Source: Anaerolinea sp.
GTDB taxonomy: Bacteria > Chloroflexota > Anaerolineae > Anaerolineales > Villigracilaceae
Assembly: GCA_020723805.1 (NCBI GenBank)
Contig: DYID01000016.1
Coordinates: 21,654 to 85,653, forward strand
Length of the DNA stretch: 64,000 nt
Direction: 5' to 3'
Part shown: one piece after another, positions 15,107 to 24,962 of the stretch
Layout of the letters: every line of letters starts with the position of its first letter
Position numbering within the stretch: position 1 is the stretch's first letter
Position numbers and translations under genes: made by a program
The notes under the pieces: generated by a model
Seen by the model: only the letters and a program-made list of their open reading frames with translations
Told to the model about the DNA's origin: nothing
The model's database searches: none

Positions 15107-17893
15107 ATGAAAAACGCATCTCAATCCAACCGAAGAAAGTATATGGAATTGTATTTCTGGCTGGGGGTAATGCTGGGGGTCTTGCCGCCTGTACTTGCCA
15201 TCCTGACAGAATTGTACTTGCAGCAGTTACCCCTTACAGTTTGGGCAATTCAGTACGTCCTCAGAAAAAATCCGATTCTTTGGGTCTTCAACCTGGGTCC
15301 GCTGGTGTTGGGAGCAACGGGCTACTTCCTCGGCAGACAACAGGATTTGATGATCAACCTGACAGCCTCGCTCGAACAAAGGGTGGCGCAGCGCACAGCA
15401 GAATTACGGCAATCCAACCAGGTTCAGGAGATCTTAAACAGCCTCTTACGCCTTTCGCTCGAAGAGCTTTCCATGCAGGAAACGCTCGAGCAGGCATTGG
15501 AGCGCATCATCAACATCCCCTGGCTACCCACCGAGCCCAAAGGCGGCATCTTCCTGACATCCGAAGACGATCCCAATGTCCTGCTCTTACGCGCCTCGCA
15601 CAATATGGCGGTCCCACTTCTCAAGTCGTGCGCGCGCGTGCCGTTTGGCACCTGCCTGTGCGGACGCGTCGCTCAAAGCCGCACAATCCTTTTCACCGAT
15701 TGCGTGGATGAGCGGCATGAGATTCAATATGAAGGGATGAAGCCGCACGGGCATTACAACGTCCCCATCGTCCATCGCGACAAGGTGTTGGGGGTACTGG
15801 TGTTGTACGTGTCAGACGGACATCAACCTCAACCGAACGAAAAAGAAGCCCTGCAAGCCATCGCCCATACGCTTGCCAGCATGATTGCCGCCCGCCAAGC
15901 CGAAGAGGATCTAACCCGTCAGAAGAAATTCTTCGAGACTCTCGTGCAGACCAGTCCGGCGGCGGTCGTGGTCATGTCCAGCGATCAGACCATCCAGTCC
16001 TGCAACGAAGCGTTTGTATCTCTCTTCGAATACACGCGGGAAGAGTGCGTGGGGCAAAAACTGGACGCTCTGATTGTGCCGCCTGAAGCCCATGAGCAGG
16101 CGCAGCAATATTCACAGCAGGCGCTGGCTGGAAACCTCATCAACCAAATCGCCCAGCGGCGCTCGAAAAATGGGAGAGTTATTGATGTAAAAATTTCCGC
16201 CGTGCCGGTGCGCATCGAAGGGGAAACGGTCGGTGTGATTGCCATCTATCATGACATCACGGAACTGCTGCAAGCCAAGCGCGAAGCCGAAGAAGCGGCA
16301 AAAGCCAAAGCCGACTTCCTCGCCAACATGAGCCACGAAATCCGCACGCCGCTCAACGCCATCATCGGCATGACCAGCCTGCTGCTCGATACGCGGCTCG
16401 ACGATGAGCAGGCAAACTTTGTCGAGACCATCCGCAACAGCGGAGACACACTGCTGGCTGTCATCAACGACATCCTGGACTTCTCCAAAATCGAAGCCGG
16501 CAAGATGACCGTGGAAAAAGTTCCCTTCAACATCGCCTACTGTATCGAGTCGGCGCTAGACTTGGTGGCTGCCAAAGCCTTCGAAAAACGGCTCGAACTG
16601 GCTTATGTGTTGCAGGAAAACATGCCGGTCAAATTCCAGGGAGATATTACGCGCCTGCGGCAGGTGCTGGTGAACTTGCTGGGCAACGCCGTCAAGTTCA
16701 CGCAGGCGGGAGAAGTGACGGTTTCCGCCGCGGTCGAGAACGTGCAAGGCTCGCTGTACACGCTTCACTTTCAGGTGCGGGATACCGGCATCGGCATTCC
16801 CAAAGATAAACTCCACCGTTTGTTCGAGGCGTTCTCACAGGCAGATACATCCACCACACGCAAATTTGGCGGCACCGGTCTGGGGCTTGCCATCAGCAAG
16901 CGGTTGATCGAACTCATGGGCGGAACCATCTGGGTGGAGAGCGAGGAGGGCAAAGGCTCGACCTTTCATTTCACGATTCAGGCGGAGCCCGCCAGCGGAA
17001 CCGCCTCGCTCTTCCCGCGTCAAGCCCAGCCCAATCTTTCCAACCGCCGCCTGCTGGTCGTGGACGACAACGATACCAACCGTTTGATCCTTCAAAAACA
17101 TGCCGCCAGTTGGGGAATGTCGGTTTCAGCCGCGGCATCCGGCAAAGAGGCGTTGCAACGCATCGAACAGGAACGTTTTGATTTGATGATCCTCGACATG
17201 CAAATGCCGGAAATGGACGGTTTGACGCTGGCACAGGAAATCCGCAAGCATCCCACTGCGGCTCAGACGCCGCTGATCATGCTGACCTCACTGGGGCGCA
17301 AACCCGAAGGCGCAGAGGGAGTTGCCTTCAACGCTTTTCTCTCGAAGCCGATCAAAACGTCTCAGTTGTATAATACCGTTTGCGAAGTGCTGGCGGCGCG
17401 TCCCAGTGCGGAAGCGGTTGCGCCGCAAAAGCAGGCTGTATTCGACCCATCCATGGGCGACCGTCATCCCCTGCGCATTTTGCTTGCCGAAGATAACCTC
17501 ATCAACCAGAAGGTCGCCATCGGTTTGTTGAAGAAACTGGGTTACCGCGCCGATCTCGCCGCAAACGGACTGGAAGTGTTGGAAGCGCTGCGGCGGCAGG
17601 AATACGACATCATCCTGATGGATGCGCAAATGCCCGAAATGGACGGCGAACAAGCCGCCCGCATCATCATCGAGCGATACCCGCGCGGCAAGCGTCCGCG
17701 TCTGGCGGCAGTGACCGCCAACGCTTTGGAAGGCGACCGCGAACGATTTCTTGCGATCGGCTTCGACGATTACATCAGCAAGCCAATTCAAGTGGAGGAA
17801 TTGGTGCGCGTCCTGCAGAATACGGTGCCGCTGCCGCGCAAGACGACACGTCCGCTGCGGTTGCACGGCGAATCCACATCCTCAGGAGACTGA
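15107..17893 (+). CDS. Hybrid sensor histidine kinase (TM-GAF-PAS-HisKA-HATPase-REC-REC)
   Basis: About 928 residues. Two N-terminal membrane segments, a coiled-coil signalling helix, a GAF domain (about 110-265), a PAS domain (about 275-385), HisKA with [12 protein letters not shown] (phosphorylated His near 405), HATPase with N-box [15 protein letters not shown] and [10 protein letters not shown], then two receiver domains with acceptor Asp in [11 protein letters not shown] and [11 protein letters not shown]. The GAF segment has a Cys-rich motif ([13 protein letters not shown]). ATG 15107 has GGAGAG at the right distance; ATG 15095 is possible but lacks one. The HPt protein gene follows immediately, completing a phosphorelay. 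Confidence 0.88.
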   Translation: MKNASQSNRRKYMELYFWLGVMLGVLPPVLAILTELYLQQLPLTVWAIQYVLRKNPILWVFNLGPLVLGATGYFLGRQQDLMINLTASLEQRVAQRTAELRQSNQVQEILNSLLRLSLEELSMQETLEQALERIINIPWLPTEPKGGIFLTSEDDPNVLLLRASHNMAVPLLKSCARVPFGTCLCGRVAQSRTILFTDCVDERHEIQYEGMKPHGHYNVPIVHRDKVLGVLVLYVSDGHQPQPNEKEALQAIAHTLASMIAARQAEEDLTRQKKFFETLVQTSPAAVVVMSSDQTIQSCNEAFVSLFEYTREECVGQKLDALIVPPEAHEQAQQYSQQALAGNLINQIAQRRSKNGRVIDVKISAVPVRIEGETVGVIAIYHDITELLQAKREAEEAAKAKADFLANMSHEIRTPLNAIIGMTSLLLDTRLDDEQANFVETIRNSGDTLLAVINDILDFSKIEAGKMTVEKVPFNIAYCIESALDLVAAKAFEKRLELAYVLQENMPVKFQGDITRLRQVLVNLLGNAVKFTQAGEVTVSAAVENVQGSLYTLHFQVRDTGIGIPKDKLHRLFEAFSQADTSTTRKFGGTGLGLAISKRLIELMGGTIWVESEEGKGSTFHFTIQAEPASGTASLFPRQAQPNLSNRRLLVVDDNDTNRLILQKHAASWGMSVSAAASGKEALQRIEQERFDLMILDMQMPEMDGLTLAQEIRKHPTAAQTPLIMLTSLGRKPEGAEGVAFNAFLSKPIKTSQLYNTVCEVLAARPSAEAVAPQKQAVFDPSMGDRHPLRILLAEDNLINQKVAIGLLKKLGYRADLAANGLEVLEALRRQEYDIILMDAQMPEMDGEQAARIIIERYPRGKRPRLAAVTANALEGDRERFLAIGFDDYISKPIQVEELVRVLQNTVPLPRKTTRPLRLHGESTSSGD

Positions 17894-17894
17894 C

Positions 17895-18242
17895 ATGCCG
17901 CTGGACCCCTCTGCGTTCAACCAATACCGCGAGTTCATGGGAGAGGATGCCGATGCGTTTATTGCCGACATCGTGCAAACTTTTATGACGAGCGCCCCAA
18001 AAGCCCTGGAAGACATGAAGGCGCTCATCGCCGCCGGAAAACGGACAGAGTTCGTGCGTGCCGCGCATACGCTCAAATCCAACTCGGCGACGGTGGGCGC
18101 CAATGACCTGCGTCAACTGTGCGAAACAATGGAACGACAAGGTCATACGTTGGATTCCGCCGCGCTGGAATCCATGCTCGCTCAGGCGGTTCGGGAATAT
18201 CAACAGGCGGAACGTGAATTGAAAGACTGGCTGGCAAAATAA
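17895..18242 (+). CDS. Histidine phosphotransfer (HPt) protein
   Basis: 115 residues forming a four-helix HPt domain. The phosphorylated His is H58 in AAHTLKSNSATVGA, the canonical HTLKGSS-type motif. It starts 1 nt after the hybrid kinase stop and is preceded by AGGAG, so it is almost certainly the phosphorelay partner of that kinase. No DNA-binding response regulator is adjacent, so the output is elsewhere. Confidence 0.88.
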   Translation: MPLDPSAFNQYREFMGEDADAFIADIVQTFMTSAPKALEDMKALIAAGKRTEFVRAAHTLKSNSATVGANDLRQLCETMERQGHTLDSAALESMLAQAVREYQQAERELKDWLAK

Positions 18243-18268
18243 AACAACGAGGAGGAAACCACCACCTC

Positions 18269-19201
18269 ATGCGCATCACTGCCCTGGCGGGCGGAGTGGG
18301 CGGCGCGAAACTCGCCCACGGACTCGCCCAACTCCTCCCCCCCGAAGACCTGACGGTCATCGTCAACACCGGCGATGACTTCGAACATCTCGGTCTCTAT
18401 ATTTGTCCCGATTTGGATACGGTTTGTTACACGCTGGCGGGGCTCGCCAACCCGCAAACGGGCTGGGGGCGCGCGGACGAGACGTGGAACGCGATGGCGA
18501 ATCTCGCACGACTCGGCGGTCCCGACTGGTTCAACCTCGGCGACAGCGACCTTGCCACGCACATCGAACGCACACGGCGGCTCAAGGAGGGACAGACACT
18601 CTCGCAAGTCACCCGTGACTTCTGCGCGGCGTGGGGCGTGCGGCACACCGTCCTGCCGATGAGCGACCAGCCCGTGCGCACCATCGTCGAGACGGAGGAG
18701 GGAGAGTTGCCGTTTCAGGAATATTTCGTTCATCGCCGCTGTGAGCCGCGAGTCAAAGGCTTCAGATTTGAAGGGGCTGAGGTTGCCGAACCAGCCCCCG
18801 GGGTGCGTGAAGCGGTCGAGTCCGCCGACGCGATCGTCATTTGTCCATCGAATCCATGGGTGAGTATTGATCCGATTCTAGCGACCCTCACCCCTGCCCT
18901 CTCCCTAAAAGGGAGAGGAAATATTGTTGCCGTCTCGCCAATCATTGGCGGGCAGACGGTGAAGGGTCCTGCCGCAAAATTGTTTGCCGAACTGGGCATC
19001 GAACCGTCGGCGCTGGCGGTCGCAAAGCATTACCGCAATTTGCTGACAGGGTTTGTGATGGATGCGGTGGACGCGGAACTTCTCGACGGCGTAAGGGGTT
19101 TGAATATGCGGGTTTGCGTAACCAATACCCTGATGAGAAGTCTTGATGATAGAATGCAACTGGCAGGAGAAGTTCTGCGCTTTATAGGAGAGACAATATG
19201 A
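18269..19201 (+). CDS. cofD: 2-phospho-L-lactate / enolpyruvyl transferase (F420 biosynthesis)
   Basis: 310 residues. It joins the activated phospho-acid to the Fo deazaflavin to give (dehydro-)F420-0. Motifs include ALAGGVGGAKLAHGL (5-19), VNTGDDFEHLGLYICPDLDT (32-51), MSDQPVRT and ICPSNPWVSI (191-200). Between PILA and VAVSPIIGG the expected segment is replaced by TLTPALSLKGRG (206-217), which is encoded by a hairpin repeat. The frame is intact. AGGAGG lies upstream. The 3' end overlaps cofC by 4 nt. Confidence 0.92.
   Translation: MRITALAGGVGGAKLAHGLAQLLPPEDLTVIVNTGDDFEHLGLYICPDLDTVCYTLAGLANPQTGWGRADETWNAMANLARLGGPDWFNLGDSDLATHIERTRRLKEGQTLSQVTRDFCAAWGVRHTVLPMSDQPVRTIVETEEGELPFQEYFVHRRCEPRVKGFRFEGAEVAEPAPGVREAVESADAIVICPSNPWVSIDPILATLTPALSLKGRGNIVAVSPIIGGQTVKGPAAKLFAELGIEPSALAVAKHYRNLLTGFVMDAVDAELLDGVRGLNMRVCVTNTLMRSLDDRMQLAGEVLRFIGETI
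18884..18918. repeat. Hairpin repeat inserted in-frame in cofD
   Basis: CCTCTCCC (18898-18905) and GGGAGAGG (18911-18918) form an 8-bp stem with loop TAAAA, preceded by ACCCTCACCCCTG. The type matches the well-known intergenic hairpins that translate as LTPALS-like peptides; here it codes for part of CofD. Confidence 0.8.
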
Positions 19202-19809
19202 CGATTTGGGCGATTGTGCCTGTGAAGCCGTTGCGCCGCGGGAAGTCGCGCCTGGCTGGAGCATTATCAGAAGACGAACGGGCGGAATTAAATCAAGCGT
19301 TGTTACAGCGTACTCTGAACACATTGAAAGACATCAAGGAATTGGAACAGGTGCTGGTCATCAGCCGCGACCCGCACGCCCTGGCGGTTGCCCGTCAACA
19401 CGGCGCGCGCACAGTACGCGAGGACGGTCAGCCCGAATTGAACACGGCGCTTGCCCGTGCCACAGTGGTGGCGCAAATTCACGCCACACGCGGGGTGTTG
19501 ATCCTGCCCGCCGACCTGCCTTTGATTTCGCGCGAGGATGTGCTAACATTGATTGCGAAGGCAGTCGAGCCGCCGGTGGTGGTCATTGCACCGGACCGGC
19601 ACGGGAAGGGAACGAATGCGCTGTTGATTTCGCCTTCGGGGCTGATCGAGTACGATTTCGGCGAGAATTCCTTCCAACGGCACTGCGAGCGGGCAAAACA
19701 GGCGGGGGCGCGGCTCGAAATTGTGGACCTGCCGTCTCTGGGTTTGGACCTGGATGTGCCGGAAGACCTCGAAATCGTTCGGGAACTCGAAAAGATTGGG
19801 ACGATTTGA
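19198..19809 (+). CDS. cofC: 2-phospho-L-lactate / PEP guanylyltransferase
   Basis: 203 residues. A nucleotidyltransferase activating a phospho-acid with GTP for CofD. VPVKPLRRGKSRLAG at the N-terminus, LILPADLPLI (catalytic Asp), PDRHGKGTNAL and the C-terminal LDLDVPEDLE are the CofC/FbiD signatures. Bacterial homologues often use PEP, which fits the FbiB-like reductase gene in this window. ATGA overlap with cofD shows coupling. A GTCTGAGAC palindrome follows the stop. Confidence 0.92.
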   Translation: MTIWAIVPVKPLRRGKSRLAGALSEDERAELNQALLQRTLNTLKDIKELEQVLVISRDPHALAVARQHGARTVREDGQPELNTALARATVVAQIHATRGVLILPADLPLISREDVLTLIAKAVEPPVVVIAPDRHGKGTNALLISPSGLIEYDFGENSFQRHCERAKQAGARLEIVDLPSLGLDLDVPEDLEIVRELEKIGTI

Positions 19810-19817
19810 GCAGCGTT

Positions 19818-19834
19818 GCAAGTCTGAGACTTGC
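19818..19834. repeat. GTCTGAGAC palindrome after cofC
   Basis: GCAAGTC / GACTTGC arms around TGA, followed by TCTAC. It lies 8 nt after the cofC stop. Its stem matches the inner part of the 12420-12442 copy. Confidence 0.7.
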
Positions 19835-19865
19835 TCTACAAAACACCACACAATAAGGAGATGCC

Positions 19866-20864
19866 ATGGCAGAGCGGGTTGCATTGTATTTGCAGGATTC
19901 GCATGACCTGAGGGATGGATTGGACTACGTCCGTTACGCCGAGGAGAGGGGCTTCGAGGCGGTTTGGCAGGCGGAATCGCGTCTGGTGCGCGATGCGATT
20001 GTTCCGATGGCGGCGTATGCCGCAGTGACCAATCGAATCAAAGTCGGTTCGGGCGTGATCAATAACTGGACGCGCAACATCGGTCTGCTCGCCGCCACTT
20101 TCCTGACCCTGGACGACCTCGCCCCGAACCGCGTCATCTGCGGGCTGGGCGCGTGGTGGGACCCGCTCGCCAAGAATGTGGGCATCGAACGCAAAAAGCC
20201 GCTGATCGCCATGAAGGAAACGGTCATTGTGATGAAGAAACTGCTCAACATGGAGCGCGTTACATTCGACGGCGAGTTCATTCACGTCAAAGACATCGAG
20301 CTGGATGTTGTGTATGGACGCCGCGAGCCGCGCAACGTGCCCATCATGATCGGCGCAACGGGCGACAAGATGATGGAACTGGCGGGCGAGGTGGCGGACG
20401 GCGCAGTGCTGAATTACTGCGTCGCTCCCGAATACAACGACAACGCCATGGAACTGCTCTATAAAGGGCTGAAAAAAGCGGGGCGCAGAATGGAAGATTT
20501 CGACCGCCCGCAACTGATTGTCTGCTCAGTGGATGAAGACCACGACAAGGCAATTGACTACTCGAAGATGCTGTTGTGTCAATACATTGCCCAGCAGCCG
20601 CACATCGCCAAAGCGTCGAATGTGTCGGATGATGTGGTTCATGAGATTCAGTCCATTCTGGGCTGGCCCGCCACCAAGGAACAGGTGCTGAAAGCCAAGG
20701 ACCTCGTTCCCGACGAACTGGTCCTGAAGATCACCGCCTCCGGCACGCCTGCCGAGGCAAAAGCCAAGGTGGAGGAGTACAAGAAGCGCGGATGTACCTG
20801 CCCCATCCTCTATCCTGTGGGCGGGAATTTCAAACTGCTGATTGATACCTTCGCGCAGGCGTGA
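19866..20864 (+). CDS. LLM-class F420-dependent oxidoreductase
   Basis: 332 residues with the luciferase-like TIM barrel. [30 protein letters not shown], the [12 protein letters not shown] stretch and [21 protein letters not shown] are typical of Mer/F420-dependent members. The enzyme would use F420H2 made by the adjacent cofD/cofC genes; the substrate is unknown. It resembles methylene-tetrahydromethanopterin-reductase-like proteins, but that activity should not be assumed. The ATG at 19866 is preceded by AAGGAG; an ATG at 19861 is out of frame. Confidence 0.85.
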   Translation: MAERVALYLQDSHDLRDGLDYVRYAEERGFEAVWQAESRLVRDAIVPMAAYAAVTNRIKVGSGVINNWTRNIGLLAATFLTLDDLAPNRVICGLGAWWDPLAKNVGIERKKPLIAMKETVIVMKKLLNMERVTFDGEFIHVKDIELDVVYGRREPRNVPIMIGATGDKMMELAGEVADGAVLNYCVAPEYNDNAMELLYKGLKKAGRRMEDFDRPQLIVCSVDEDHDKAIDYSKMLLCQYIAQQPHIAKASNVSDDVVHEIQSILGWPATKEQVLKAKDLVPDELVLKITASGTPAEAKAKVEEYKKRGCTCPILYPVGGNFKLLIDTFAQA

Positions 20865-20972
20865 TGTCACACAGAATTAGAAACTACCGAAATAATAAAT
20901 GCTCTACGAAGAACACTGATTTTCACGAAAAGAGAAAAGAATTCGTGCTTCTTCGTGAACTTCGTGGAGCAA
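20865..20972. other. Intergenic spacer with CACGAA-type repeats
   Basis: About 108 bp between convergent genes. It contains GATTTTCACGAA and repeated CTTCGTG/TTCGTG words of the CACGAA repeat class, also seen at 21700-21790 and 26490-26572. No clear terminator or gene is visible. Confidence 0.4.
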
Positions 20973-21470
20973 TTAATTTCGCATGACATCCAATCTCCCC
21001 ATCAAATAATCCAGCAACATCTGCAAAGCCGCTTCTGCCGAGGCGGCTTTGTTGCCTTCGCGGTCACTGTGAAATTGGAACCTTTTCGTCCACTCCCCTC
21101 CCTCGGTGACCAGGGCGATCCAGGTGGTGCCGACGGGCTTGTCTGCCGTCCCGCCGCCCGGACCCGCTATCCCGGAGATCGAAACGGCGATGTCCGCTTC
21201 GAAGAGTTTCCGGGCGCCGCGCGCCATCTCCAGCACGGTCTCGCGGCTCACAGCGCCAAAGGCGTGCAGGGTATCCCAAGAGACACCCAGCACAGCGACT
21301 TTGGCTTTGTAGGAATAAGAAACCACGCCGCCCATGAAATAATCTGACGAGCCCGGCACGTTCGTGATGCGATGTCCCACCAGTCCGCCGGTGCAGGATT
21401 CCGCCAGTCCCAGCCGCAAGCGACGCTCGTGCAGCAACTTTCCAATCTCGACTTCCAGCGAATCGCTCAA
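20973..21470 (-). CDS. CinA-family nicotinamide-nucleotide amidohydrolase (PncC-like)
   Basis: 165 residues corresponding to the stand-alone CinA C-terminal domain. It would deamidate NMN to nicotinate mononucleotide in pyridine-nucleotide salvage. Motifs are GLAESCTGGLVGHRIT, VPGSSDYFMGGVVSYSYKAK, GAVSRET and SISGIAGPGGGTADKPVGTTWI. The frame is open further upstream, but TTG 21470 preceded by GAGGTTGA gives the normal length; the upstream extension (to 21578) lacks family similarity. Confidence 0.85.
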   Translation of the reverse strand: MSDSLEVEIGKLLHERRLRLGLAESCTGGLVGHRITNVPGSSDYFMGGVVSYSYKAKVAVLGVSWDTLHAFGAVSRETVLEMARGARKLFEADIAVSISGIAGPGGGTADKPVGTTWIALVTEGGEWTKRFQFHSDREGNKAASAEAALQMLLDYLMGRLDVMRN

Positions 21471-21665
21471 ATCAACCTCACGAGAGAATATGTTTGGGAG
21501 GGTGATTATACCCGCCGGGAGCAGGGAAAAAAAACACTCCCCAGCGGGGAGGCTGCATGGTTTTCTCATTTTCAACACGGATGTCGCGGATTTAGCGGAT
21601 TTCGCCGATGTTTTTCAAAAAAGCTGAAGAGTCTTTTCCAAGCAGAGTTTAAACTCATCTTAGTA

Positions 21666-21814
21666 TTACAGCGCAAAGTTCGTAAATGGATTTATGGGAA
21701 AGGCAAACCATCCACGAATTCTCACGAATACACGAACATTTACACCGCGAATTCGAGCATTCGTGGCTTTTATTCGTGGATGGTTTCCAGCAATCGGGCA
21801 ACCTTGCGCTGTAA
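21666..21814. repeat. MITE-like imperfect palindrome of about 150-190 bp
   Basis: Outer arms TTACAGCGCAA (21666-21676) and TTGCGCTGTAA (21804-21814), and inner arms AAACCATCCACGAAT (21705-21719) and ATTCGTGGATGGTTT (21772-21786), share nearly one axis. Weaker symmetry continues outward toward 21650 and 21830. It contains no gene. The surrounding 396-bp spacer (21471-21866) otherwise holds a CGGATTTAGCGGATTTCG word and no open frame that I can support. Confidence 0.65.
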
Positions 21815-21866
21815 TGTTAGAAAGTGTTTTAAAAGTTCCTTCCATTTGCTCGTGCTGCAAAAGGTT

Positions 21867-22565
21867 TTATCTCGTTCCAAGGAACGAAGCAATCACGGCG
21901 GAAAAGCCGAATGTCACACATACACACACACAAACAAAGAGAATCAGCGGCAGGAAGAAGGAACCCAGCGCCTCGCCCCAGCCAAACTGATTGACTCCCT
22001 TGACCGCCATCACGCCCAGCACAAGGGCATAAATGCTGACGGCGAAACTGACAATGCCAAAGCACAAGCCAACGAAAGGAATCGCCGACAACAGCGTCAG
22101 CAGCGCGCTGACCAGACTGACGGGGAGCGAAATCGCGGCGAAGGCATACGCCAGCTGCTCGAACGTCCCCTTGCCGCCGAACATTTTCGCCACCCACTGG
22201 GTAAGCCCCACTGAAATGGCAAAAAGCACCACCGTGATGACCGCCGCCACCGGCGCGCCGCAAATGGCAGAGATAAAACTGTTTCCCGCGCTCACCGGGA
22301 TGTTCGGCACGTCCATCCCCATCTGCTGAAACTGCTGCATCATCTGCCGCATCATCTGCCCTTGGACCAGCGATGCAAAGAAAGTAGTCACCAGCGAACC
22401 GAGAAAGACCCACAGGAAAGCGATGGACAACTTTCCGCCTGCCGATGCGGCAAGCCCTGCATAGGTCTGCTCATTGGGTTTGGTAACCGCCTGCATCCAG
22501 ACCGAAAACCACCCTGCAACACCGGCAGGTTCGGGCGAAGTTGGGATATTGCCTTGTTCGTTCAT
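21867..22565 (-). CDS. YIP1-family multi-pass membrane protein
   Basis: 232 residues. A hydrophilic N-terminus (1-45) precedes four to five membrane helices (IAFLWVFLGSLVTTFFASLV, AVITVVLFAISVGLTQWVA, a paired Ala/Leu-rich helix, and a C-terminal LILFVCVCVCVTFG). A Met/Gln-rich loop follows the first helix. The pattern matches Yip1-domain proteins; bacterial members have no defined function. ATG 22565 is chosen for its GGAGGAA. Divergent from uvrC. Confidence 0.7.
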   Translation of the reverse strand: MNEQGNIPTSPEPAGVAGWFSVWMQAVTKPNEQTYAGLAASAGGKLSIAFLWVFLGSLVTTFFASLVQGQMMRQMMQQFQQMGMDVPNIPVSAGNSFISAICGAPVAAVITVVLFAISVGLTQWVAKMFGGKGTFEQLAYAFAAISLPVSLVSALLTLLSAIPFVGLCFGIVSFAVSIYALVLGVMAVKGVNQFGWGEALGSFFLPLILFVCVCVCVTFGFSAVIASFLGTR

Positions 22566-22716
22566 GAGTTCCTCCGTGAGATGATTTTGCCAATTATTGC
22601 ATAAAACCTGACCAATTACAACTCCCAAAGGTTACATGCAAGAAAAACATCACATCCATGAACCTCCGCGCTGTCAGGATAAAATTTCAAGGAGACAAGC
22701 GGTAAAATTGCTCCCT

Positions 22717-24579
22717 ATGGAAGTCAGCGAAAAACTCCAGGGCATCCTTGCCACCCTGCCCGCCAAGCCCGGCTGTTACCTGATGAAAAACGCCGAAGGC
22801 AAAATCATCTATGTCGGCAAGGCGGTCAATTTGAAGAACCGCGTGCGTTCCTACTTTCACGCCGATGCCAGCCACGATAACAAGACGCGCCGTCTCGTGC
22901 GCGAAATTGCGGACATCGAGTGGATCGTCGTCGGGTCGGAGCTCGAGGCGCTCATCCTCGAGATGAACCTCATCAAGAAGCACCGCCCGAAGTACAACGT
23001 CCGCCTCAAGGACGACAAACGCTATCCCTACATCAAAGTCCACTGGGCGGAGCCGTTCCCCAAAGTCACCGTCACGCGGCAGATGGTGGAAGACGGCTCG
23101 CGCTACTTCGGTCCGTACACTTCAGCGTGGGCGGTCCATCAAACGTTGGATGTCCTGCGGAAGGTCTTCCCATACCTGACCTGCGACCGTGAAATTACGG
23201 GACAGGACAAGCGGGCGTGTCTGTACTACGACATCAAACTGTGTACCGCTCCCTGTATTGGCGCCATCACCCAGGACGGCTACCGCCAAATGATTTCCGA
23301 CCTGATGGATTTCCTCAGCGGACACAGCGAGGGCATCGTCCAGCGGCTTCAGGCAGAAATGCTCAAAGCCTCGGAGGAGATGCGCTTCGAGAAAGCCGCC
23401 GCCCTGCGCGACCAACTCAAGGCGATTCAAAACATCATCGAACGCCAGCGCATCGTCTTCGCCACCGATTACCTCGACTCGGACGTGCTCGCCATGGCGC
23501 GCAGCGACGGGGAAGCCTGCGTGCAGGTCTTCTTCATCCGCGGCGGCAAGTTGATCGGGCGCGAATACTTCATCCTCGAAGGCACGGAGGATGCGGCGGA
23601 CTCCGAAGTGATGGAACAGTTCGTCACCCAGTTCTACACCGAAGCCGCGAACATCCCGGAGCAGGTGCTGCTCCCGCAGCAACTGGAGGAGGCGCGCATC
23701 ATCAGTCAGTGGCTGCGCTCGAGGCGCGGCGGCAAGAAGGTGGAGTTCTTCGTGCCGAAGGAAGGTCAGCCGCGCGAATTGGTGCAGATGGCAGCCGAAA
23801 ACGCGACGGAAACCCTGCAAGCCCTGCGCGCCCAATGGCAGGCGGATGCCCACAAGCAGGAAACCGCTCTGGCAGAACTGCGCGACGCGCTGAATTTGCC
23901 CGAGCCGCCCAACCGCATCGAATGCTACGACATCTCGAACACCCAGGGTACAGCCATTGTGGGAGCGATGGTAGTGTTCACGCAAGGCGTACCGGACAAA
24001 AAGTTGTACCGCCGCTTCAACATCGAGAGCGTGGTCGGCGCGCCGGATGATTTCGCTTCGATGGAGGAAATGCTCACGCGGCGCTTCCGTCGGTGGCGGG
24101 CGGCTCAGGAATCACAGGATCAGGTTGGGGCGAAGAAAGACGCGTCCTTCGCCTTCCTGCCGGACCTCATCATCATTGACGGCGGCAAGGGACAGTTGGG
24201 GCGCGCTGTGCAAGTCCTGGAAAAATTTGGTCTGGCAGATAAGGTGCCGGTGGTGGGTCTCGCCAAACAAAGGGAGGAGATTTTCTTCCCCCACCGCGCG
24301 GAGCCGCTGTTGTTGCCGCGTCATTCGCAGGGGCTTTATCTTATTCAACGCATCCGCGACGAGGCGCACCGTTACGGCATTACGGCGCATCGCCGCAAAC
24401 GACAGAAACTGGGCATGGCGTCGCAATTGGATGCGATCCCCGGCATCGGTCCGGCGCGGCGCAGAGCGCTCTTGAAACATTTCGGCTCTGTGGATAAGAT
24501 TAGAGACGCCTCCATCGAAGAACTCAAGGCGGTGGTGCCGGAACAGGCAGCGCACGCCATCAAGGCGCATTTGGAATGA
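22717..24579 (+). CDS. uvrC: Excinuclease ABC subunit C
   Basis: 620 residues. UvrC makes both incisions of nucleotide-excision repair. Domains in order: GIY-YIG nuclease (PGCYLMKNAEGKIIYVGKA), Cys-rich region (CLYYDIKLCTAPC), UVR motif (RFEKAAALRDQLKAI), RNase-H-like nuclease with CYDISNTQGT and IIIDGGKGQL, and a C-terminal helix-hairpin-helix (IPGIGPARRRALLKHFGS). All are intact. ATG 22717 gives the usual N-terminus. It overlaps the response-regulator gene by 4 nt. Confidence 0.95.
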   Translation: MEVSEKLQGILATLPAKPGCYLMKNAEGKIIYVGKAVNLKNRVRSYFHADASHDNKTRRLVREIADIEWIVVGSELEALILEMNLIKKHRPKYNVRLKDDKRYPYIKVHWAEPFPKVTVTRQMVEDGSRYFGPYTSAWAVHQTLDVLRKVFPYLTCDREITGQDKRACLYYDIKLCTAPCIGAITQDGYRQMISDLMDFLSGHSEGIVQRLQAEMLKASEEMRFEKAAALRDQLKAIQNIIERQRIVFATDYLDSDVLAMARSDGEACVQVFFIRGGKLIGREYFILEGTEDAADSEVMEQFVTQFYTEAANIPEQVLLPQQLEEARIISQWLRSRRGGKKVEFFVPKEGQPRELVQMAAENATETLQALRAQWQADAHKQETALAELRDALNLPEPPNRIECYDISNTQGTAIVGAMVVFTQGVPDKKLYRRFNIESVVGAPDDFASMEEMLTRRFRRWRAAQESQDQVGAKKDASFAFLPDLIIIDGGKGQLGRAVQVLEKFGLADKVPVVGLAKQREEIFFPHRAEPLLLPRHSQGLYLIQRIRDEAHRYGITAHRRKRQKLGMASQLDAIPGIGPARRRALLKHFGSVDKIRDASIEELKAVVPEQAAHAIKAHLE

Positions 24580-24956
24580 GAACCGTTTGGACTGTTGACG
24601 ACGACGAAGAGATGAACCGCGCCATCGGGCTGATGTTGAAACTGCTCGACTGCGAAGTGACGGCGTTTCACACCATCCGCGCGGCGGCGCAGATGTTTGT
24701 CTCGGGCCGCAAGCCCGACCTGCTCATCCTGGACATCAACATGCCCGAGGTAAGCGGGCTGGACATGGTGGAGTTCCTGCGCCGCCGCCCCGATACAAAA
24801 GACCTGCCGATCGTGATGCTTTCTTCGGAAACGGCAGATGTGATGGTGGATCGCGCCATGCAACTGGGCGCCGATGCGTATGTGACCAAACCGGTCACCA
24901 TCGAAGAATTGGAAAAGGCGATGGCAACCGCCTTTTATAGACACTTGAAACCGTGA
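24576..24956 (+). CDS. Single-domain response regulator
   Basis: 126 residues, receiver domain only (CheY-like). Acidic pair VDDDEEMN, acceptor Asp in LILDINMPEVSG, Ser in MLSSETA and Lys in VTKPVT. No output domain, so it acts through protein-protein contact or a phosphorelay. Its ATGA overlap with uvrC implies co-translation. No cognate kinase is adjacent; the hybrid kinase at 15107 is unlinked. Confidence 0.88.
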   Translation: MRTVWTVDDDEEMNRAIGLMLKLLDCEVTAFHTIRAAAQMFVSGRKPDLLILDINMPEVSGLDMVEFLRRRPDTKDLPIVMLSSETADVMVDRAMQLGADAYVTKPVTIEELEKAMATAFYRHLKP

Positions 24957-24962
24957 GAAACG

